Shown here: piece after piece, positions 52,476-61,154 of the stretch
How positions within the stretch are numbered: position 1 is the stretch's first letter
Layout: each line of letters starts with the position of its first letter
Assembly (NCBI GenBank): GCA_002441545.1
Contig: DJWL01000088.1
Location: forward strand, 154,958-218,957
Length of the DNA stretch: 64,000 nt
Source of the DNA: Flavobacteriaceae bacterium UBA6231
GTDB taxonomy: Bacteria > Bacteroidota > Bacteroidia > Flavobacteriales > Flavobacteriaceae
Reading direction: 5' to 3'
Notes under the pieces: model-generated
What the model was told of the DNA's origin: nothing
The model's input: the letters and a program-made list of their open reading frames with translations, nothing else
The model's database searches: none
Translations under genes and position numbers: made by a program

Positions 52476-52554
52476 TTTTGGATTTTAAACTTTAAAACAT
52501 TTATGTTACAGTTCAATTGAAAAAACTATTTTTACGAGCAATTAAATAGTATAT

Positions 52555-53976
52555 ATGGAATGTATTTCTGTTTTTGACATGTTAAAGATTGGGGTTGGTC
52601 CTTCAAGTTCTCACACATTGGGACCTTGGCGGGCTGCTGAACGATGGATTAAAGAATTGAAAGATGCCAATATATTTAACAAGGTTGAAAACGTCCAAGT
52701 AGATTTGTACGGGTCATTATCATTAACTGGAAAAGGACATGCTACTGATTTAGCTATTATGCTTGGGTTAAGTGGCTCTAATCCTGAATTAATTCCAATA
52801 GATAACATTAACACCATTATAGATTCTATAAAAAAGACCAATACAATCCTTTTTAACAATGAGATGGCACTAGAATTCAAGCCTGAAAAAAATATTGTTT
52901 TCAATAGAAAATTTTTGCCTTTTCATGCCAATGGACTAGTGTTTACTGCAACTGTTAATGGGAAAAAGCTAAAATCAACATTTTACTCTATTGGTGGTGG
53001 ATTTGTGGTAAAAGAAGAACGAAAAAATGCCAAAAGAAACAAGCAAATTTTCAACACATTTCCATATCCAATTAAATTAGGAACAGAACTTTTAACTTAC
53101 TGTAAAGAATTGAATATGTCAATTTCTGATGTTGTATTAGAAAATGAAAAATCAATCCGCCCTTCAGAAACAATTGATTATGAGTTACAGCGTATATGGA
53201 ATACCATGTTGGAGTGTATGTATATTGGTTGTCATACAGAAGGTAATCTTCCAGGAGGTTTAAATGTACGGAGACGTGCCAATGATATTCTAAAAAACTT
53301 AAAAGGAGATTTACCGTATAGTAATCCTCAAGAGTGGTTAGAAACTATTAGATTAACAGAAGTTAAATTCAGACAAATTCTAAAATGGGTAAGCTGTTTT
53401 GCCTTAAGTGTTAATGAGGTAAATGCCTCTTTAGGTCGTGTTGTTACTGCACCAACTAACGGAAGCGCTGGTGTTATTCCCGCTGTACTTATGTATTATA
53501 TGGTTATTGAAAACCATGACGCTGATTTTGAACATATTAAAAAATTCTTGCTAGTCGCTGGAGAAATAGGGAGCATCTTTAAAAAGGGTGCTACAATCTC
53601 TGCCGCAATGGGTGGTTGTCAAGCCGAAATTGGTGTATCATCGGCTATGGCTGCGGGTGCTTTAACAGAATTGCTTGGAGGCTCACCAGAACAAGTATTA
53701 ATAGCTGCCGAAATTGCTATGGAACATCATTTAGGATTAACCTGTGATCCTATAGGTGGACTGGTTCAAATACCTTGTATCGAACGTAACTCAATGGGTG
53801 CATTAAAAGCTATAAATGCAGCTGAATTAGCCTTAGAAACAAATCCGGAACATGTAAAAGTTCCTTTAGATAAAGTGATTTCTACTATGTGGGAAACTGC
53901 AAAAGACATGAACTCTAAATACAAAGAAACCTCTGAAGGCGGTTTAGCTGTAGGCGTCAATTTGTCTGATTGCTAA
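52555..53976 (+). CDS. sdaA: L-serine ammonia-lyase (iron-sulfur, single chain)
   Basis: The 473-residue protein combines the beta and alpha regions of iron-sulfur serine dehydratases. The N-terminus has VFDMLKIGVGPSSSHTLGPW, where SSSHT binds substrate. The alpha part has TAPTNGSAGVIPAVLMYYM, MGGCQAEIGVSSAMAAG and GLTCDPIGGLVQIPCIERNS, with the cluster cysteines. It deaminates L-serine to pyruvate and ammonia. It is divergent from dnaK. Confidence 0.95.
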   Translation: MECISVFDMLKIGVGPSSSHTLGPWRAAERWIKELKDANIFNKVENVQVDLYGSLSLTGKGHATDLAIMLGLSGSNPELIPIDNINTIIDSIKKTNTILFNNEMALEFKPEKNIVFNRKFLPFHANGLVFTATVNGKKLKSTFYSIGGGFVVKEERKNAKRNKQIFNTFPYPIKLGTELLTYCKELNMSISDVVLENEKSIRPSETIDYELQRIWNTMLECMYIGCHTEGNLPGGLNVRRRANDILKNLKGDLPYSNPQEWLETIRLTEVKFRQILKWVSCFALSVNEVNASLGRVVTAPTNGSAGVIPAVLMYYMVIENHDADFEHIKKFLLVAGEIGSIFKKGATISAAMGGCQAEIGVSSAMAAGALTELLGGSPEQVLIAAEIAMEHHLGLTCDPIGGLVQIPCIERNSMGALKAINAAELALETNPEHVKVPLDKVISTMWETAKDMNSKYKETSEGGLAVGVNLSDC

Positions 53977-53980
53977 TTTA

Positions 53981-54439
53981 TTATTGATTACAACCTTGCT
54001 TATGCCTGGTATCGATTAAATAAATTATTTTCCATTGTCCATTATCATTAAATAGCTGGAAACAATTTACTCCACAATGGCTAAACGCATCATTAAACCA
54101 AAACTCATAGGGTGTCCATACATTAGCCATGATGCCATCGATTTGAATATTATAATCCAATAAGCGCTCATCCCATTTTTGGTCGCTAGTTCTATTCGCA
54201 ATGGTGCTTATTAGTTTAGAAGATTCTTCAGTAACTAAAACATTTTTGCCTTCTTTATTTGTATATGTAGTCTGTAATACTATTTTATCCATCATAACAG
54301 ATTTCATAAGTAAAGTATCTCCTTTGTGAAATCCTTCAAAAAATGTGTCAACTGCGTCCTTAACTTTAATAGTTTCATCGTCTTGCGCATATAATGTTGA
54401 TGTTAGAATAATACATAAATAAGCTATAATTCTGGTCAT
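53981..54439 (-). CDS. Secreted NTF2-like (SnoaL/DUF4440-type) protein
   Basis: The 152-residue protein has a signal peptide (IIAYLCIILTSTLYAQ). The mature part starts with VKDAVDTFFEGFHKGDTLLM, a typical first helix of SnoaL/NTF2-like proteins, and ends with FQLFNDNGQWKIIYLIDTRH. Such small domains bind ligands or act as enzymes; function is unknown. It converges with the serine dehydratase gene with a 4-bp gap. The final Cys-containing tail (RHKQGCNQ) is ordinary for flavobacterial homologues. Confidence 0.82.
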   Translation of the reverse strand: MTRIIAYLCIILTSTLYAQDDETIKVKDAVDTFFEGFHKGDTLLMKSVMMDKIVLQTTYTNKEGKNVLVTEESSKLISTIANRTSDQKWDERLLDYNIQIDGIMANVWTPYEFWFNDAFSHCGVNCFQLFNDNGQWKIIYLIDTRHKQGCNQ

Positions 54440-54563
54440 GGTTTTAATTTTTTTAATAAATATAAACTTAATGTTGTTTGCATAAATACAGTTAAAGAAA
54501 AGTTTAACAATATCTCTCTCTTCGTATTATTTAGTATTTTTACAATCTTATAACAAACAAATT

Positions 54564-55382
54564 ATGTCTACAGCAAAAAAAGAATACAAACGAATTACTG
54601 TAAAAACGTTGGTTGATATGAAAGCCAATGGTGAAAAAATATCCATGCTAACAGCTTATGATTATTCCATGGCAAAAATTGTTGATGGTGCTGGCATTGA
54701 TGTTATTCTAGTTGGTGATTCGGCAAGCAATGTCATGGCAGGCCATGAAACCACTTTACCAATTACTTTAGATCAAATGATATATCACGCCTCTTCTGTA
54801 ATTCGAGCTGTGGATAGGGCTCTTGTTGTCGTAGATTTGCCTTTTGGTAGTTACCAAAGTGACCCGAAAGAAGCCTTGCGTTCTGCCATTAGGATTATGA
54901 AAGAAAGTGGTGCTCATTCGGTTAAAATGGAAGGTGGAAAAGAAATAAAAGAATCCATTAAAAGAATTTTAAATGCAGGAATTCCTGTAATGGGGCATTT
55001 AGGATTAACACCTCAATCTATTTATAAATTTGGAACTTATACCGTAAGAGCCAAAGAAGAACAAGAAGCTGAAGATTTAATTGAAGATGCTAAAATGTTA
55101 GAGCGTATTGGATGCTTTGCAATTGTTCTTGAAAAAATTCCTGCCAAATTAGCACAGCAAGTTGCTGAAAGCGTAAGCATTCCTATTATTGGAATTGGTG
55201 CTGGTAACGGTGTTGACGGACAAGTTTTGGTGCTTCATGATATGTTAGGAATGACTCATGAGTTTAATCCCCGTTTTTTACGCAGATATATGAATTTATA
55301 TGAAGACATGACTGATGCCATTTCGCAATATGTTACCGATGTTAAAAGCAATGATTTCCCAAGTGATAAAGAACAATATTGA
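54564..55382 (+). CDS. panB: 3-methyl-2-oxobutanoate hydroxymethyltransferase (PanB)
   Basis: The 272-residue protein fits PanB: ISMLTAYDYSMAKIVDGAGI, the metal and substrate motif VGDSASNVMAGHETTLPIT, the catalytic Glu region AKLAQQVAESVSIPIIGIGA, and GHLGLTPQSIYKFG. It adds a hydroxymethyl group from methylene-tetrahydrofolate to 3-methyl-2-oxobutanoate in pantothenate synthesis. The broken four-helix gene and the rluA-type gene follow on the same strand. Confidence 0.97.
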   Translation: MSTAKKEYKRITVKTLVDMKANGEKISMLTAYDYSMAKIVDGAGIDVILVGDSASNVMAGHETTLPITLDQMIYHASSVIRAVDRALVVVDLPFGSYQSDPKEALRSAIRIMKESGAHSVKMEGGKEIKESIKRILNAGIPVMGHLGLTPQSIYKFGTYTVRAKEEQEAEDLIEDAKMLERIGCFAIVLEKIPAKLAQQVAESVSIPIIGIGAGNGVDGQVLVLHDMLGMTHEFNPRFLRRYMNLYEDMTDAISQYVTDVKSNDFPSDKEQY

Positions 55383-55424
55383 TTTAGATTCGTTAGACAT
55401 ATTGATTATTAGACTTTTAGATTA

Positions 55425-55691
55425 ATGCATAGATTTAAAGATTTAGAAATTTGGAAAAGAAGCAGATTATTTTGTTCTGAAATTTATAGTACAACTTCAA
55501 ACTTTCCTGACTCTGAAAAATTTGGTCTAACCAATCAACTAAGAAGATCATCTGTCTCTATCCCTTCTAATATTGCCGAAGGTTCTTGCTATGAAATAGA
55601 AACACAATTGCTTATTGCTTTCGATTTAAAATTTATTTCTTTTGAAGAACTAAATCTTCTTTCAAAAGAATTGGAAGAAATTGTAAAATGA
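55425..55691 (+). pseudogene. Four helix bundle protein (23S rRNA IVP family), degraded
   Basis: The frame encodes 88 residues; the family is usually near 115-120. The N-terminus is typical (FKDLEIWKRSRLFCSEIYST, FGLTNQLRRSSVSIPSNIAE). After SNIAEGS the sequence jumps directly to CYEIETQLLIA, so the usual stretch of about 25 residues between these motifs is missing. At the 3' end TGA interrupts, while a one-base shift gives a continuation MISKFKSTLKI that resembles the normal C-terminus. Both lesions suggest a decayed gene. The family is common in Bacteroidota and its function is unclear. Confidence 0.75.
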
Positions 55692-55747
55692 TTTCAAAAT
55701 TCAAATCAACTCTAAAAATCTAACTTTCTAATATTCTAAAAGCTAAA

Positions 55748-56443
55748 ATGTCTAAGATTTTATCTAATAAATCTAACCTTCTTATTCTGTATGAAGACAA
55801 TCACATCATCGTTGTAAATAAACGAGCTGGTGATATTGTACAAGGTGATAAAACAGGCGACAAACCTTTAAGCGATGTTGTAAAAGAATATATTGCTGAA
55901 AAATATAACAAACCTGGAAATGTCTATTTAGGAGTGGTTCACAGGCTTGACCGACCTACAACTGGTTTAGTCATTTTTGCTAGAACAAGTAAAGTTTTAC
56001 CAAGATTAAATGCGCTTTTTGTATCAAAAGATATCGCTAAAACCTATTGGGCCATTGTAAAAGAGAAACCTAAAAAAGAAAAAGACACTTTAATTGATTG
56101 GTTAAAAAAGAATCCGAAAAACAATAAATCATATGTGTACAATAAAGAAGTTCCTGAAAGCAAAAAGGCGATTCTTCATTATAATGTAATTAAAAAACTA
56201 AATAGCTATTTTCTGCTTGAAGTAAGATTAGAAACTGGCAGACATCATCAAATCAGGTCGCAATTATCACAAATTGGTTGCCCCATTAAAGGCGATTTAA
56301 AATATGGTTTTGACAGAAGTAATGAAGATGGTAGTATTCATTTACATGCCAGACATATATCATTCATTCATCCAGTAAAAAATGAACCCATAGAAATCAC
56401 TGCACCTTTGCCTAAAGATGCTATTTGGGATGCATGTAAATAA
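55748..56443 (+). CDS. RluA-family pseudouridine synthase
   Basis: The 231-residue protein has the catalytic RluA motif VHRLDRPTTGLVIFARTSKV with the active Asp. Other family motifs are LYEDNHIIVVNKRAGDIVQG, RLETGRHHQIRSQLSQIGCP and LHARHISFIHPV. It isomerises uridine in rRNA or tRNA. There is no N-terminal S4 domain, so it resembles the shorter RluA/TruC-type members. The target position is not known. Confidence 0.94.
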   Translation: MSKILSNKSNLLILYEDNHIIVVNKRAGDIVQGDKTGDKPLSDVVKEYIAEKYNKPGNVYLGVVHRLDRPTTGLVIFARTSKVLPRLNALFVSKDIAKTYWAIVKEKPKKEKDTLIDWLKKNPKNNKSYVYNKEVPESKKAILHYNVIKKLNSYFLLEVRLETGRHHQIRSQLSQIGCPIKGDLKYGFDRSNEDGSIHLHARHISFIHPVKNEPIEITAPLPKDAIWDACK

Positions 56444-56474
56444 TTTTGTAGATTTACTATAAATCGCTTCATAA

Positions 56475-57845
56475 ATGATTTCAAAAATAGTTAATGATCA
56501 AAAAGCTTTTTTCTTGACTGAAGAAACCAAATCTTTAGCTTTCAGAAAAAAAATGTTATTACGTTTAAAATCCGAACTCATTAAAAGCGAACAAACTATC
56601 ATTGAAGCTTTATATGCTGATTTTAAAAAACCTGCATTTGAATCTGTTTTATCTGAAACTGGACTAGTACTTTCTGAACTTGATTTAACCATAAAAAAAT
56701 TAAACTCTTGGGCTAAACCAAAACGTGTATTTCCATCATTTTTAAACTTCCCTTCAACTGATAAAATATATTATGAACCATACGGTACCGTTTTGGTTAT
56801 TGCTCCTTGGAATTATCCCTTTCAATTATCATTATTACCAATAATTGGTGCTATTGCTGCAGGTAATACAGTAGTATTAAAACCTAGTGAATTAACACCA
56901 AACACATCAAAAATTGTCGAAACAATAATAAAAAATGCGTTTGAAGAGCATTTTGTAGCGGTAATTCAAGGAGACGCAAAGGTTTCTCAAGAATTGTTAA
57001 AACAGCAATGGGATTATATTTTTTTTACAGGTAGTGTAAACGTGGGCAAAATTGTAGCTCAAGCTGCAGCACAATATCTTACACCAACAACCTTGGAACT
57101 TGGCGGAAAAAACCCTTGCATTGTTGATAAAACTGCTAACATTAAACTTGCTGCCAAGCGTATTGTTTGGGGCAAGTTTTTAAATGCTGGTCAAACTTGT
57201 ATTGCTCCAGATTATATAATTATTCACTATTCAGTAAAGCAGGAATTTATTGAAGCCCTTCAAAATGAAATAGAAATATCTTATTCTAAAAACCCTCAAG
57301 AATCTACAGATTTTGCCAGAATAATAAACTCCAGTAATTTATCAAGATTGGCAAATATGCTAAAAAATGAAAGCATTGTTTTTGGAGGTGAAATCAATGA
57401 AGAAACATTATACATGGCGCCGACTGTTATTGATGAACCCAAATTAGATAGTGAAGTAATGAAAGATGAAATTTTCGGACCCATTTTACCTATTTTAAGC
57501 TATTCAAATGAAGAAGATATTACGAACATCATTCATAAATACAACAAACCTTTATCATTGTATGTGTTTAGTACCAACAATGCTTTTTCAAAAAAAATGA
57601 TAACTAGTTTTTCTTTTGGTGGCGGCACTATTAATGATACTATTGTTCATTTTGCAAACCCAAAATTACCTTTTGGAGGTGTGGGTTCAAGCGGTATTGG
57701 TTCTTATCATGGTAAACACACCTTTTATACATTTTCGCATAAAAAACCAGTAGTAAAAAGAGGTAATTGGTTAGATGTTCCTTTACGTTATGCTCCATAC
57801 AAAGGCAAAATAAAACTTATAAAATTCTTTTTGAAATATTTCTAA
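56475..57845 (+). CDS. Aldehyde dehydrogenase family protein
   Basis: The 456-residue length and hydrophobic C-terminus fit the class 3-like ALDH group (coniferyl or fatty aldehyde dehydrogenase-like). Seen are VIAPWNYPFQLSLLPIIGAI, the cofactor motif FFTGSVNVGKIVA, the catalytic Glu in LELGGKNPCIVD and the catalytic Cys in NAGQTCIAPDY. The C-terminal segment PYKGKIKLIKFFLKYF may associate with membranes. It oxidises aldehydes with NAD(P)+. It converges with the sensor kinase gene with a 4-bp overlap. Confidence 0.93.
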   Translation: MISKIVNDQKAFFLTEETKSLAFRKKMLLRLKSELIKSEQTIIEALYADFKKPAFESVLSETGLVLSELDLTIKKLNSWAKPKRVFPSFLNFPSTDKIYYEPYGTVLVIAPWNYPFQLSLLPIIGAIAAGNTVVLKPSELTPNTSKIVETIIKNAFEEHFVAVIQGDAKVSQELLKQQWDYIFFTGSVNVGKIVAQAAAQYLTPTTLELGGKNPCIVDKTANIKLAAKRIVWGKFLNAGQTCIAPDYIIIHYSVKQEFIEALQNEIEISYSKNPQESTDFARIINSSNLSRLANMLKNESIVFGGEINEETLYMAPTVIDEPKLDSEVMKDEIFGPILPILSYSNEEDITNIIHKYNKPLSLYVFSTNNAFSKKMITSFSFGGGTINDTIVHFANPKLPFGGVGSSGIGSYHGKHTFYTFSHKKPVVKRGNWLDVPLRYAPYKGKIKLIKFFLKYF

Positions 57846-58648
57846 TTTGCTTTGAATGGGTATTCTAGAGTTAGTTGTACACCTTCTTTGGGTTTTGAAA
57901 CAAGATGTAATTTAGCATTAATTAACGCAGCCCTACTCTCCATATTAAGCAATCCGGAGCCCTTTTCAACATTGTCAATATTAAATCCCTTACCATCATC
58001 AGAAGCTATTATTTTTAAATAATCTGGTTCGTATTGAAGCTTAATTTTTAGGTGTTTTGCTTCAGAATATTTTACTGAATTGGATAAAAATTCTTGTATA
58101 ATCCTGAAAATAATTATCTCATCTTTTCTGTTATTAAATTCAACTTTCTCTCCCTTAACTTCTAAAGTTGCCGAAGCAAATTTCATTTTCTTCAACCTGT
58201 CTAGCTCATTATTTATTGATTTTTCAAAACCAATATTCAGTACCACTTCATTGTTTAATGATTTTGATAATGAACGAACTTCTTTTAAACTTTCCTTTAA
58301 TGCTTCAGAAGTATCTTTAAACTTATCTTTTACATCATCAGAAACCTGCATTTTTAAAATACTTAATTGCATACTTGCAAAGGCTAATAACTGGCCTACA
58401 TTATCATGTAATTCCCAACCAATATTTTTTAAGGTTTGTTCCTGTATCTCTGTCTGTGCTTTAGTAATCTCTTCTTCAAAGGCTTGCTGTTGTTGTATTT
58501 TATCTAACAGTAATTTGTTTTTACGCTTTTGAAATACGATGAAAAATACAATAACAAGAGTTGTTACAATTACTAAAACAGCAATCATATACACCAATAA
58601 ATATCTTTCAGCAGTTGTGCTGGCTAATCGTTCTCCGGTTTGCACCAT
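57842..58648 (-). CDS. Sensor histidine kinase (HisKA_3), orphan in this window
   Basis: I choose the ATG at 58648 (268 residues, MVQTGERLAS), overlapping the upstream gene's 3' end by 25 bp; the longer frame adds residues with no domain. One membrane helix (YLLVYMIAVLVIVTTLVIVF) leads into a coiled linker. The HisKA_3 motif NIGWELHDNVGQLLAFASMQ has the phospho-accepting His. The HATPase domain has DDGKGFNIDNVEKGSGLLNM. No response regulator is adjacent. It ends an operon with the membrane protein and the anchored protein upstream. Confidence 0.92.
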   Translation of the reverse strand: MVQTGERLASTTAERYLLVYMIAVLVIVTTLVIVFFIVFQKRKNKLLLDKIQQQQAFEEEITKAQTEIQEQTLKNIGWELHDNVGQLLAFASMQLSILKMQVSDDVKDKFKDTSEALKESLKEVRSLSKSLNNEVVLNIGFEKSINNELDRLKKMKFASATLEVKGEKVEFNNRKDEIIIFRIIQEFLSNSVKYSEAKHLKIKLQYEPDYLKIIASDDGKGFNIDNVEKGSGLLNMESRAALINAKLHLVSKPKEGVQLTLEYPFKAN

Positions 58649-59328
58649 ATTAAAGCAAATGTAAAGGTTGAATACATTAATATATTGGCAAATAAATAAA
58701 TTTGCCATCTTAAAAAAATAAAATTCCAATCTCTGTTAGTCATATAAATATCATAAAACACTAATGGTGTAATAATAAGCCACCAAACAAATATGCCTGT
58801 ACTTATATAAAAATTAAGAGATCTGTAAAAGGTTAATATTTTATCACTTTTCAAAATTTCAATAAAATAAAAAACAGAGCATAAAAAAACTATATAGGCT
58901 CCAAATACGCTTATTGCCGGAAAAAACCTGATAAAAAAATCTTTCCAGTTTATTATGACATAGGATATTGAAAAAACAAAAAAAACATATGTAGAATAAC
59001 TTAATACTTGTCTAAATGCTTTGTTTACCAAAATTTTTTGAAAATAGAAAGAGAAAAATAAAATTGCTCCTATTTTCCAACATAAAGTAAACCACCAATA
59101 ATTTTGTACAAAAACAGTGCCTTCTAGAAAACTAAAAAAACCACCATTTCTAATATGTAAGGTATAATTACCTATAGTATCACAAATGGTAAGATATATT
59201 AAAAAAAATATGAAGTATTTACCAGTGGTAAATTTATATTTTTTATATAATAATACTCCAGTAATTGCAGATAAAGATTCTACACAAAATGTTATTAAAC
59301 CTTTATAATTTAATAGAAATTCTTCCAT
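58624..59328 (-). CDS. Multi-pass membrane protein, possible sensor partner
   Basis: I choose the ATG at 59328 (234 residues, MEEFLLNYKGLITFCVESLS), because the frame upstream lies inside the preceding gene. About seven hydrophobic segments are visible, for example YFIFFLIYLTICDTIGNYTL, FFPAISVFGAYIVFLCSVFY and LYFANILMYSTFTFALIW-like end (YLFANILMYSTFTFALIW). I do not recognise a named family. It overlaps the histidine kinase gene and may serve as its membrane sensing component. Confidence 0.8.
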   Translation of the reverse strand: MEEFLLNYKGLITFCVESLSAITGVLLYKKYKFTTGKYFIFFLIYLTICDTIGNYTLHIRNGGFFSFLEGTVFVQNYWWFTLCWKIGAILFFSFYFQKILVNKAFRQVLSYSTYVFFVFSISYVIINWKDFFIRFFPAISVFGAYIVFLCSVFYFIEILKSDKILTFYRSLNFYISTGIFVWWLIITPLVFYDIYMTNRDWNFIFLRWQIYLFANILMYSTFTFALIWCKPEND

Positions 59329-59332
59329 TAAC

Positions 59333-59842
59333 CTAATTAGGATAGCTTGTGCTTCCTCCATTTCCTTCATTAAGAGGATCTACCGGTAAATCACCATCCT
59401 TTAGTGGAAACATAATAACACTGGCTTCTGATTTAGTTATTTTTCCTGTTGGCACCATAAACATGGTGGTTAAATCTTTTTTGGTTTGGCCTGCATTTTT
59501 TCCGTAAACACCTAAATACAGACGAATACCAGTCATATCATAACCTAAACTATCAGATTGACTTTTGGCATAAACCAAATAATTTTCCACATCTGCTAAA
59601 GACCACCAAGTAGAACGGTCGTCTTGATTTCTTCCTTGCTTTTGCGCTGCAGAATCTACAGCAGCTTTTCTATGTAAAGTCCAATTGGCATTTAGCTCTT
59701 TTGCCTGGGCTTGCGTAATAACACCCATTGGTTTTACAATTTTTGTTTCCGAAGATTCATCTTTAGGCAATCGTGGACAAAAAAAATAGGTTGCCAAAGC
59801 ACCTAAAATAATTCCTAATAAAAAGAGAGACGTTTTTTTCAT
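59333..59842 (-). CDS. Hypothetical membrane-anchored protein (169 aa)
   Basis: An N-terminal helix (LFLLGIILGALATYFF) anchors the protein. The outer part has a charged linker, a motif GVITQAQAKELNANWTLHRK, and SLADVENYLVYAKSQSDSLG followed by TGIRLYLGVYGKNAG. The pattern is conserved-looking but I do not know the family. It is the first gene in the operon with the multi-pass protein and the kinase, 4 bp before the former. Confidence 0.78.
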   Translation of the reverse strand: MKKTSLFLLGIILGALATYFFCPRLPKDESSETKIVKPMGVITQAQAKELNANWTLHRKAAVDSAAQKQGRNQDDRSTWWSLADVENYLVYAKSQSDSLGYDMTGIRLYLGVYGKNAGQTKKDLTTMFMVPTGKITKSEASVIMFPLKDGDLPVDPLNEGNGGSTSYPN

Positions 59843-59910
59843 TTTTTTAAATTAATTTTAGTTGTATAAAAATAACAAAAAACATTAGATAAGGATACAA
59901 TTATTATGCA

Positions 59911-60546
59911 TTATGCAGGAAATCCCAACATGGTTCCCATTCCAACGGTAAATAACCAAGAACCATAAATGGCATGTTCTACCGAGACTAAAAATGTTGA
60001 TTTTGTATTTTTAAAGTTCATTGCAAAAAGCAGACCTCCCAAAAAAGTAAGAATAAGTACCAAGGCGTTTTTAAAGAAAATATGCCCTAACGAAAACACT
60101 ATCGCGTTAAAAAAAATAAATTGGTTATTGTCTTTAAACAAGTCTTCATACCGTTGAAAGAAAAACGTTCTGTAAATTAATTCTTGAGGATACACTGAAA
60201 AAACACTGTAAATAAATAAAATGAACACCCATAATTTTGGTTTATTTATTACAACATTAAAAAGAGCTTCCTTATTAGTAAACCAAACAAAAAGGGTGGT
60301 TAAAACAATAATAATTGAAAATTTTATAATTGTTTGCTTCCAAAATAATTTCCAATTTAAATTTGGCGCAATCTTGACTTGTTGTTTTTCAACTTTTAGC
60401 AACACGAATATAATGTAACTAAAACCAAAAAAACCAATAGTCAGTTTAATCCATAATGGAAATGAGAATGTAAAACTAACAGGGACCAAAATAAAAATTG
60501 AAAATAATTCTATAAGCTTATAGGTACTTGATTTCATTTTAAACAT
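59911..60546 (-). CDS. CPBP family intramembrane metalloprotease
   Basis: The 211-residue protein has several membrane helices and the CPBP (Abi/CAAX-prenyl protease) motifs: PQELIYRTFFFQRY (E-x-x-x-R with Gln before Glu), FNAIVFSLGHIFF (His) and VSVEHAIYGSWLF (His). Family members cleave peptides within membranes; substrates in Bacteroidota are mostly unknown. The start overlaps the Lrp gene's end by 8 bp, so the two are co-transcribed. An alternative start lies three codons in. Confidence 0.85.
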   Translation of the reverse strand: MFKMKSSTYKLIELFSIFILVPVSFTFSFPLWIKLTIGFFGFSYIIFVLLKVEKQQVKIAPNLNWKLFWKQTIIKFSIIIVLTTLFVWFTNKEALFNVVINKPKLWVFILFIYSVFSVYPQELIYRTFFFQRYEDLFKDNNQFIFFNAIVFSLGHIFFKNALVLILTFLGGLLFAMNFKNTKSTFLVSVEHAIYGSWLFTVGMGTMLGFPA

Positions 60547-60997
60547 TTATTGCTGTTGTATGTTTTACTTCACTAATTACAAACATACTGTGAGTGCTCC
60601 CAATATGATTGATATTGGTTAATTTATTCACCATAAACTCCCTAAAGGCTTCCATATCTTTAACCAGCACTTTCAACAAATAATCATAATCCCCACTAAT
60701 ATGGTAACACTCAAGCACCTCGTTTAAATTAGCCACCTCATGCTCAAATTTAATAACATATTCCTGTGAATGTTGTATGAGTTTAATGTGGCAAAATACC
60801 ACAAATGCTTTATCAATATGCTCCTTTTTAACTAGAGCAACATACTTGTTAATGATGCCTTCTTTTTCAAGCTTTTTAATACGTTCGTAAACTGCTGTAA
60901 CCGAAAGGTTCAACTTGTTTGAAAGTTCTTTATTGGTTTGCTTACAATCTTGCTGCAAAAAGCCCAATAGTTTTTTGTCAATAGTATCTAATATCAT
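60539..60997 (-). CDS. Lrp/AsnC family transcriptional regulator
   Basis: The 152-residue protein has an N-terminal HTH (DTIDKKLLGFLQQDCKQTNK, LSNKLNLSVTAVYERIKKLE) and a C-terminal RAM domain (VLECYHISGDYDYLLKVLVK). It is divergent from the methionine gamma-lyase-like gene 157 bp away, as in other genomes where an Lrp-type regulator controls sulfur amino acid catabolism. Local control of that gene is inferred. The effector is probably an amino acid. Confidence 0.94.
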   Translation of the reverse strand: MILDTIDKKLLGFLQQDCKQTNKELSNKLNLSVTAVYERIKKLEKEGIINKYVALVKKEHIDKAFVVFCHIKLIQHSQEYVIKFEHEVANLNEVLECYHISGDYDYLLKVLVKDMEAFREFMVNKLTNINHIGSTHSMFVISEVKHTTAINV

Positions 60998-61154
60998 AAT
61001 TGAAAAATTTTCCTAAATAGCGGAACAAAAGCAACTCAAAATAACTTATTAACTGTAAATATAATATTTTATAGTTTTATTTTCTAAATAAAATCATTTT
61101 CATTGTTTTTTAAACTAAAATTAAAGAAATTTGATGTAATTTAAAACTAAAACC

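Noticed and set aside
60998..61154. SAM-type riboswitch upstream of the methionine gamma-lyase-like gene
   Set aside because: The 157-bp region is AT-rich and I could not build the conserved helices; Lrp control is more likely.
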